Assembly (NCBI GenBank): GCA_017991555.1
Contig: JAGOQM010000006.1
Location: 1 to 64,000, forward strand
Source: Neisseriaceae bacterium
Lineage (GTDB): Bacteria > Pseudomonadota > Gammaproteobacteria > Burkholderiales > Neisseriaceae
Direction of reading: 5' to 3'
DNA: 64,000 nt
Position 1 is the first letter of the stretch, and each line of letters begins with the position of its first letter. Of the stretch, positions 58,333 to 64,000 are shown one piece after another. The notes beneath the pieces are model-generated. The model was given only the letters and a program-made list of their open reading frames with translations, was not told the origin of the DNA and made no database searches. The translations under genes and the position numbers were made by a program.

Positions 58333-59115
58333 ATGAACCTCAACGCCACCGACCTCTGGCACACCATTTGCCAAGAAGCCGAAGCCGCCGCGCAAGCCGA
58401 GCCGCTGTTGGCCAGCTTTTTGCACCTAACGGTGTTGCGCCATCAAAGCCTAGAGCAAGTGGTGGCCTTTCACCTGTCCAGCAAGCTCGCCAGCCCAGTG
58501 ATGGATTCACGAGCGCTGTACGAAGTATTCCAAGAAGCCTTGGCCAAAGACCCACAGATCAGCCTCGACATGCAGGCAGACATCCAAGCCTATTACCAAC
58601 GAGACCCCGCCTGTGAACAATACACGCTGCCGCTGCTGTCGTTTAAAGGCTTCCACGCCACCCAGGCGCACCGCATCAACCATTGGCTCTGGCACCAAGG
58701 ACGTAAACCGCTGGCCTACTTCTTACAGAATCGCGTGTCGGAAGTCTTTGCCGTCGACATTCATCCGGCCGCGCGCATGGGCCACGGCATCATGCTCGAC
58801 CACGGCACCGGCATTGTGATCGGCGAAACCGCCGTGCTGGGCAATAACATTTCGATTTTACAAGGCGTGACCCTCGGCGGCTCTGGCAAAGACACCGGCG
58901 ATCGCCACCCTAAGGTTAGCGATGGCGTGATGATCGGCGCCAACGCCTCAATTTTAGGCAACCTGAACATTGGCGAATGCGCGAAGGTGGGCGCAGGCAG
59001 CGTCGTGGTCAAAGACGTGCCCGCCCACAGCACCGTGGTCGGCGTGCCGGCCAAGGTCACCAACACCAGCGAACCCAACGGCATGCCTTCGTTGAGCATG
59101 GATCAAAGCGTTTAA
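58333..59115 (+). CDS. cysE: Serine O-acetyltransferase, second copy
   Basis: A 260-residue paralogue of the gene at 56391, with the same domain order, catalytic histidines (FHATQAHRINHW, LDHGTGIV) and C-terminal tail (PSLSMDQSV). Substitutions relative to the first copy cluster in the beta-helix turns and in the tail before PSLSM. It has a good ribosome-binding site (AAGGAGAC). The HutD-like gene follows 16 bases later, so those two may be co-transcribed. The terminal I-to-V change could alter docking to cysteine synthase. Confidence 0.95.
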   Translation: MNLNATDLWHTICQEAEAAAQAEPLLASFLHLTVLRHQSLEQVVAFHLSSKLASPVMDSRALYEVFQEALAKDPQISLDMQADIQAYYQRDPACEQYTLPLLSFKGFHATQAHRINHWLWHQGRKPLAYFLQNRVSEVFAVDIHPAARMGHGIMLDHGTGIVIGETAVLGNNISILQGVTLGGSGKDTGDRHPKVSDGVMIGANASILGNLNIGECAKVGAGSVVVKDVPAHSTVVGVPAKVTNTSEPNGMPSLSMDQSV

Positions 59116-59131
59116 CCTAAACCTCTCTTTT

Positions 59132-59737
59132 ATGCATAAAATTACGTTTCAAGACCTTGCCGTGACGCCGTGGAAAAACGGCGCCGGCACCACCCGTCAA
59201 ATCCTGATCCATCCCGCCGACGCCACCCTAGACAACTTTGCCTTTCGCGTCAGCGCGGCCGACATCAACGCCCTCGGCCCTTTCTCTAACTATGCCGGCA
59301 TCCATCGCAGCCTGGCGGTGTTAACCGGTCAAGGCCTCACCTTGGCGATGGCCGATGGCGAACGGGTGACGTTCACCCCCAAACACACCATTGTGGATTT
59401 TGATGGCGCCGCCGCCCCCAGCACCCTAGCCTACGCCGAGCCAATTTTAGACATTGGCGTGATGAGCCGGATGGGCCACTACCGCCATCGCTTTAGCCAA
59501 CACCACTACGCCTGTCAGCAAACCCACCACCTCAGCGCCCGCCATGGCTTGCTGCTGTCCCTGCACCCACAGCCAGTGACCTTTCGCAGCCAAGGCCTCA
59601 CCCTGGTGCTAGCACCCTTTGATGCGGTGGCGTTTCAACACGACGCCCACTTTCAACTTGCTTGCGCACAGCCCAAGCAGGCCCCCCTGCCTTTTTTTGT
59701 GGCTCAGTTCGAGCCTTTTTCTGATCCGGCCAAATGA
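59132..59737 (+). CDS. HutD/Ves-family protein
   Basis: A 201-residue protein of the HutD (Ves) family, a double-cupin-like beta fold. The start FQDLAVTPWKNGAGTTRQI and FAFRVSAADINALGPFSNYAGIHRSLAVLTGQGLTL are characteristic. HutD is often found with histidine utilisation genes, but no hut genes are nearby; here it follows the second cysE closely. The molecular role of the family is not well defined. Confidence 0.88.
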   Translation: MHKITFQDLAVTPWKNGAGTTRQILIHPADATLDNFAFRVSAADINALGPFSNYAGIHRSLAVLTGQGLTLAMADGERVTFTPKHTIVDFDGAAAPSTLAYAEPILDIGVMSRMGHYRHRFSQHHYACQQTHHLSARHGLLLSLHPQPVTFRSQGLTLVLAPFDAVAFQHDAHFQLACAQPKQAPLPFFVAQFEPFSDPAK

Positions 59738-60198
59738 CGCAACGCCCAGCTTAATGGGCCCTTAAGCCAGACTGGGCTTCTGAATGGGTTTCAGTCCAGC
59801 GCCCGCGCCGCGCACCCCTCGCTTGACTCAATGACGGCCAGGTGTTGGCAAAAACGCATGGCCAAGGGACTCTGGCAACTGAGGCCACCATAAAGACCAT
59901 TTTCGGCCTGAAGGTGAGGCCTCTTGGTTCATGCGTTTTAATCAACCATTGGTTAAACCCACGGGTTAAAAAATGTACTTTTAGCCCAAAAAGCCCCCAT
60001 TAAGAATAGACCTAAAGCACAGCACCCATCAAAATTGCATTTTCACTTAAAAAACATTAGCCCTGAATAAACTTTCACCGCAAACACTCTCCCAAGGCTG
60101 ACCCAGCATCTAAATATATGTCAAATGATACACCCTTAGAAAAATAAACGATGCTATAAAAATGGCTCACCCCACAGCCCCTTTCGAAGGAGTGTTCC
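59738..60198. other. Gene-free region before the AvrD operon
   Basis: The left part is GC-rich with a short palindrome (GCTTAATGGGCCCTTAAGC, 59750-59768) lacking a T-tract. From about 59935 to 60160 the composition turns AT-rich, and a TATAAA near 60154-60159 could be part of a promoter for the downstream operon. A 64-residue minus-strand frame at 59751-59945 has no family resemblance or ribosome-binding site. No RNA gene is seen. Confidence 0.5.
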
Positions 60199-61569
60199 AT
60201 GACAAAAACGCATTGGCTTATCGATCGTTGTGCCGACTATGCCACTAAAGAAGCGCTGGTTTTCAATAATCAGGCCCATGATTATCAGTCGTTACAACAG
60301 CACGCCCTCACCGCTTTGGCCTATTTGCGCCAGGCTGAACTGCCGCCCAGCAGCGTCATCTCGGTGGAAGGCGACTTCACCCCTTACACCTGCGCCGTCA
60401 TGCTGGCGCTCATCAGCGAACAACACCTCATCGTGCCCATTGGCGCCGTACCCGACGGCAAGCGGGCCCAGTACTTAAGCGTGGCTCAGGTCACCCACCG
60501 CATTCAATGCCAAGGCCAGCACTACGCGCTCAGCCCCATCACGCCGGCGGCGCAAGACAGCCGCCACCCACACTATCAAACGCTGCAGTCGCGACAGCAT
60601 GCGGGGCTGATCCTATTCAGCTCCGGCACCACCGGCACGCCCAAGGCCTCGGTGTTAGACTTTCACACCCTCATCGACAAACACCAAGCCCTACGCAGCC
60701 CTAAGCGCACCCTGGCTTTTTTAGCCCTAGACCACATTGGCGGCATCAATACCCTCTTACACACCCTAAGCCAGGGCGGCACCTTAATATCCCCCCTGAC
60801 CCGAACGCCAGAGTCGGTGTTTGCCGCCATTGCCAAATGGCGGGTAGAAATACTGCCCACGACCCCGACGTTTCTGAACATGGCGCTGATTTCCGGCGTT
60901 TTAGCCCAAGCCGACACCAGCAGCCTGAAGCTCATTAGCTACGGCACCGAGCCGATGCCGGCCTCCGTCCTCACCCACCTGAATACCCTCCTGCCATCGG
61001 TCACCCTCAAACAGACCTACGGCCTTTCCGAAGTCGGCATTTTGCCCACCCAATCTAAAAACAATCAGGAACTGTGGATGAAGTTGGGCAGCCAAGGCTT
61101 TGAGCACAAGATCATTAACCATATTTTGTGGATCAAATCAGAGTTCGCCATGCTGGGCTACCTCAACGCGGCCGCGCCGTTTGATGCCGATGGCTTCTTC
61201 AATACGGAAGACCTGGTGGCGGTCGACGGAGACTATGTCAAAATATTGGGCAGAACCTCCGAAGTCATCAACGTGGGGGGTGAAAAAGTCTATCCCGCCG
61301 AGGTCGAAAACGTCATTTTACAGGCCGACAACGTCGCCGACGTCACCGTCACCGGCGAGCCCAACCCCATTACCGGCATGGGCATCAAGGCGTTAATCTT
61401 GCTTAAAAACCCTGAAGATTTCGACGCCTTTCGTACCCGCCTGTTCCAACACTGCGCCCTGCACTTAGAGCCGTTTAAAATCCCCATGATCTATGAATTT
61501 AGCGATCAGGCGCACTACTCTAGCCGCTTCAAAAAAAGCCGTGCCGCTTTAAGTAGGAGCCACGAATGA
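60199..61569 (+). CDS. Acyl-activating AMP-dependent ligase (ANL superfamily)
   Basis: A 456-residue adenylating enzyme. Core motifs are the phosphate loop LILFSSGTTGTPKAS (about 136-150), the aromatic/ATP motif KQTYGLSEVG (about 271-280), the TED motif FNTEDLV, the hinge GRTSEVINVGGEKVYPAEVE and the C-terminal lysine region RFKKSRAAL. It would activate a carboxylic acid as acyl-AMP and load it on CoA or a carrier protein. The acyl-carrier-like gene two positions downstream is the natural acceptor. A ribosome-binding site GAAGGAG precedes it, and its end overlaps the next gene by four bases (ATGA). Substrate unknown. Confidence 0.9.
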   Translation: MTKTHWLIDRCADYATKEALVFNNQAHDYQSLQQHALTALAYLRQAELPPSSVISVEGDFTPYTCAVMLALISEQHLIVPIGAVPDGKRAQYLSVAQVTHRIQCQGQHYALSPITPAAQDSRHPHYQTLQSRQHAGLILFSSGTTGTPKASVLDFHTLIDKHQALRSPKRTLAFLALDHIGGINTLLHTLSQGGTLISPLTRTPESVFAAIAKWRVEILPTTPTFLNMALISGVLAQADTSSLKLISYGTEPMPASVLTHLNTLLPSVTLKQTYGLSEVGILPTQSKNNQELWMKLGSQGFEHKIINHILWIKSEFAMLGYLNAAAPFDADGFFNTEDLVAVDGDYVKILGRTSEVINVGGEKVYPAEVENVILQADNVADVTVTGEPNPITGMGIKALILLKNPEDFDAFRTRLFQHCALHLEPFKIPMIYEFSDQAHYSSRFKKSRAALSRSHE

Positions 61570-62300
61570 CGACCAAAACCATCCTCATTAGCGGTGGCAG
61601 CAGTGGCCTCGGCGCGGCACTGGTGACTGCTTACCTGGCTCAGGGCCATCGCGTGGCCACCTTTAGCCGCAAGCATAATGCCTTTATCGCCGCCCAACAG
61701 GCCCATGACCAGCAGGCCGCTCATTTTTACTGGGAAGCCTTAGACGCCGAAGACTCGGCCTCACTCGCGCCCTGGGTGGCTAGGGTGCAACAGCACTTTG
61801 GGACGGTCGACGTGCTCATCAACAATGCCGCCAAGCTCAGCGAAGGCCTGTTGGCCTTTACTTCAGACCAAGACATCCATGCCCTGATCCAGTGTAATTT
61901 AGTGGCCCCCATCATCCTTACCAAGGCCTGTAGCACCGCCATGCTGCGCCAAAACTCGGGCGTGATTCTGAACATCTCGTCGATTAACGCCATTCGTGGC
62001 CACAAGGGCGTCGCCCTCTACAGTGCCAGCAAAGCGGCCCTAGACGGCCTGACCCGCAGCCTGGCCCGAGAACTTGGCCCCGCCAACATCCGCATCAACG
62101 CCCTCGCGCCAGGCTTCTTCGAAACCGATTTGGTGGCCTACTTATCCCCCGAACGGCGCCAGCAAATACGCAAACGTACGCCCCTAAATCGGCTGGGCCA
62201 ATTGGCTGATGTAAGCCAGCTGGCCCAGTTTATGTGTTCCGATGCGGCCAGCTTTCTCACTGGCCAAACCATTGTGCTTGACGGAGGTATGACATGTTAA
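61566..62300 (+). CDS. Short-chain dehydrogenase/reductase (FabG-like)
   Basis: A 244-residue SDR. It has the nucleotide-binding GGSSGLGAAL (about 10-19), the NNAA motif (about 90-93), the catalytic serine in NISSINA, and the tyrosine and lysine in YSASKAA, followed by GGMTC at the end. It resembles 3-oxoacyl-ACP reductases. In this operon it probably reduces a keto group of an acyl thioester or of the final product. It overlaps the ligase by four bases and the next gene by seven, so translation is coupled. Confidence 0.92.
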   Translation: MTTKTILISGGSSGLGAALVTAYLAQGHRVATFSRKHNAFIAAQQAHDQQAAHFYWEALDAEDSASLAPWVARVQQHFGTVDVLINNAAKLSEGLLAFTSDQDIHALIQCNLVAPIILTKACSTAMLRQNSGVILNISSINAIRGHKGVALYSASKAALDGLTRSLARELGPANIRINALAPGFFETDLVAYLSPERRQQIRKRTPLNRLGQLADVSQLAQFMCSDAASFLTGQTIVLDGGMTC

Positions 62301-62581
62301 AAACCCGCGAAACAATTCAGTACGCCATCATCAAAGAAGTCCTATTTTTATACGCTCAAAATGCCCTCGATGAGGAAGAGGCAGCAGGCTTAACCATTAC
62401 GCTCGAGACGCACCTAACCCATGATTTGGCTTTTTCATCGCTAATGCTGGCCCGTTTGGTCATGATGCTCAATAGCCTCTTACAGGCGCAACCCTTTGCC
62501 CAAACACACCGGTTTTCCGACATCCACACCATCCAAAACCTAGTCGATGCTTATCACGCACCCGACCAGCCCCAGCCGTAG
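62294..62581 (+). CDS. Small acyl-carrier-like protein
   Basis: A 95-residue acidic, helical protein with the size and context of an acyl carrier protein. The attachment region reads THDLAFSSLMLARLV. Serine 49 aligns with the phosphopantetheine serine of the usual D-S-L motif, but the aspartate is replaced by serine (SSL) and the preceding glycine by alanine. It overlaps the SDR gene by seven bases and ends eight bases before the AvrD-like gene. If it is not phosphopantetheinylated, it could be a docking protein instead. Confidence 0.75.
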   Translation: MLKTRETIQYAIIKEVLFLYAQNALDEEEAAGLTITLETHLTHDLAFSSLMLARLVMMLNSLLQAQPFAQTHRFSDIHTIQNLVDAYHAPDQPQP

Positions 62582-62589
62582 GAGACCGT

Positions 62590-63627
62590 ATGAAACAACC
62601 TTTTGCTTGTGCCTCCATTGAAGACTATCTGGGCAAGGCCGAACATCGCTTTTTTGGTTTAGGCTACCGCCGTGTTTTTTACGATGCGCGTGATTTAAGC
62701 CTCAGCCTACACCCCGACTCGACGCGCCAACGTGGCCTAACGGCGCGAATTTCGATTACTTACCCACATGATTGGTCTTTAAAAAAAGGGGATGATTTAC
62801 GGCCACACCTCAGCAGCGTCGACATGCTGATTTTATGCCCTCAATTTTGTGAGGTTTTTCTCACCCATGCCTTAGATTTAAATGAGGTTGCCCGCCAGAA
62901 GCTGTGGCTTAAAAGCATTAAGTTAAAACCAGGGCTGAGCGCCCAAGAAGACTTAACCAATTTAGACGTGACGCTCACCCTTGTGCGCACCACCAAGTCG
63001 CCCAATCGGGCAGACCGATCTCTCTCGGTGTTTAATTGCCACATTGCCAAGATGCAAGCCCGCTGTGAAATAGAACACCCCAACGGCGCCTTCAAAACCA
63101 ACGACGCCCACTACGCCACCCCAGCAACACTGTTGGGCACCGAAGCAGACCGCTATTACGGCGCCGCCTTTAAAAACCGCGGCCAGCACATCACCGACGT
63201 CACCCACCAAGACAGCCCCACCCTCAGCGCCACGGCCACGCTCCAGCTGCCGCTTAGCCAGCCTTATCTGGCACAACGCGGCCTCGAGGGCGCCTATCAA
63301 CCACAGGCAACCTACGTTGATTGCTTCGTCACCCACCTCCAGCTGGCCCAAACCCTCATGTACGAGCTGGATGGCATTACCCGTGCCAACAGCGAAACCC
63401 TCTGGATGTTGCGCACCGAAATCAGCACCCCACACCCGTTTAGGCCCTTAACCGACACGGCCATCGCCGTAGCCACCATTACCGACAGCCAACGCCTACA
63501 GGTAGAGGCCGACAGCTGGCGTTACATTGACATCGAAGGCGGCGTGGCAGACATTCAGATCAAATGTTCGCTCGGCCACAAAATCCCCCCCCAGCCCCCA
63601 ACCCATCCTTTAAGGAGCATTCCATGA
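62590..63627 (+). CDS. AvrD-family protein, probable acyl-sugar or elicitor-type synthase
   Basis: A 345-residue protein that I recognise as AvrD-like. Pseudomonas syringae AvrD directs synthesis of syringolides, C-glycosyl lipid elicitors thought to arise from a beta-keto acyl chain and a pentulose. Family-like stretches are SIEDYLGKAEHRFFGLGYRR (about 9-28) and VDCFVTHLQLAQTLMYELDG (about 243-262, followed by TRANSETLWM). The two halves resemble each other: LGKAEHRFFG against LGTEADRYYG, and VDMLILCPQF against VDCFVTHLQL, consistent with a duplicated fold. It overlaps the next gene by four bases. The homology is from memory; the product here is inference. Confidence 0.8.
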   Translation: MKQPFACASIEDYLGKAEHRFFGLGYRRVFYDARDLSLSLHPDSTRQRGLTARISITYPHDWSLKKGDDLRPHLSSVDMLILCPQFCEVFLTHALDLNEVARQKLWLKSIKLKPGLSAQEDLTNLDVTLTLVRTTKSPNRADRSLSVFNCHIAKMQARCEIEHPNGAFKTNDAHYATPATLLGTEADRYYGAAFKNRGQHITDVTHQDSPTLSATATLQLPLSQPYLAQRGLEGAYQPQATYVDCFVTHLQLAQTLMYELDGITRANSETLWMLRTEISTPHPFRPLTDTAIAVATITDSQRLQVEADSWRYIDIEGGVADIQIKCSLGHKIPPQPPTHPLRSIP

Positions 63628-64000
63628 AGCTCGCCATCTCAGGCACTTACTCTTCCGGCAAAACCCGCACCGTGATGGCGTTGTCTCACCTCACCGGCAT
63701 CCCCAGAAGCCTGGCCCAAACCATGCGAGAAATCATGCCCAGCGCCGTACCGGGCAAAACATTGGCCCAATGCACGCCGGCTGAATTTATTCAGCTGATG
63801 GTGCTGCGCCACTGTGGTCGTGCCGTCAACGAAGCCATGGCCGACACCGACCTCATTTCGGATGGGTCTTCTTTACAAGAGTGGCTGTACGGCGCAGGCC
63901 GCATCAAATATGGCATGGACCCAAACCAAGCGGGCCACATGCCCGAAATCCCCCGCGATCAGCTCAGCCCCGAAATGCTGTTCTTCGAAGACGTCATTGA
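63624..64000 (+). CDS. P-loop NTPase, kinase-like (NadR/AAA_28 type), cut by the window end
   Basis: The first 125 residues are visible and the gene runs off the right edge. The start MKLAISGTYSSGKTRTVMAL contains a Walker A (GTYSSGKT, 7-14). A later DLISDGSSLQEWLYG (about 77-91) fits a Walker B-like or substrate-binding segment of small-molecule kinases such as the NadR kinase domain. It overlaps the AvrD-like gene by four bases (ATGA) with AAGGAG upstream. It could phosphorylate a sugar or the operon product, or regulate. No substrate can be assigned. Confidence 0.8.
   Translation, partial: MKLAISGTYSSGKTRTVMALSHLTGIPRSLAQTMREIMPSAVPGKTLAQCTPAEFIQLMVLRHCGRAVNEAMADTDLISDGSSLQEWLYGAGRIKYGMDPNQAGHMPEIPRDQLSPEMLFFEDVI

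Noticed and set aside
59751..59945. 64-residue minus-strand frame after the HutD-like gene
   Set aside because: It has no ribosome-binding site and no recognisable domain, and the composition looks non-coding.

Overview
The window is bacterial chromosome from a member of the Neisseriaceae (Betaproteobacteria), probably not Neisseria itself. The ribosomal proteins S16 and L19 look very like those of Neisseria from memory. The order ponA / pilMNOPQ-aroK-aroB fits but does not discriminate, because gammaproteobacteria have a similar order. Coding density is high. I saw no rRNA, tRNA, CRISPR array, prophage or intact insertion sequence. The canonical Neisseria DNA uptake sequence is not conspicuous.

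Layout. 1-703 is an AT-rich gene-free stretch with four REP-like palindromes. 704-10054 holds a hypothetical exported protein, then a leftward six-gene carnitine catabolism operon (D-malate dehydrogenase, BCCT transporter, esterase, CntA oxygenase, aldehyde dehydrogenase, CntB reductase) with a divergent LysR regulator. Together these can import carnitine, cleave it to trimethylamine and malic semialdehyde, and carry the carbon through D-malate to pyruvate. 10114-13775 is a ferric-siderophore ABC importer in CeuBCDE order. 14067-21012 has a HAD nucleotidase, a ZIP metal transporter, a FUSC membrane protein, D-serine ammonia-lyase, the U32 protein RlhA and YggL. 21084-29188 is ponA divergent from a compact pilMNOPQ-aroKB operon whose secretin is unusually short. 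29264-41190 carries a BASS transporter, a PatZ-like acetyltransferase, rpsP-rimM-trmD-rplS, a PPK2 kinase, a fused PabB-PabC protein and pntAB.

41547-48377 contains a VOC protein, an Lrp/LysE divergent pair and a second iron-uptake locus: a siderophore-binding lipoprotein, a cupin, a TonB-dependent receptor and an AraC regulator with a strong Fur box. 48572-59737 is mostly housekeeping: glmU-glmS, an orphan amino-acid ABC ATPase, rsmA, a YqaA-like protein, maf, rng, two closely related cysE copies flanking an acetamidase-family gene, and a HutD-like protein.

The most unusual part is the right edge (60199 to beyond 64000). Tightly coupled genes encode an acyl-activating ligase, a FabG-like reductase, a small acyl-carrier-like protein, a protein of the AvrD family (syringolide elicitor synthesis in plant-pathogenic Pseudomonas) and a P-loop kinase-like protein cut by the window end. 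I read this as a small biosynthetic operon for an acyl-derived, possibly signal-like metabolite. The family calls rest on sequence recognition. The product is inference.
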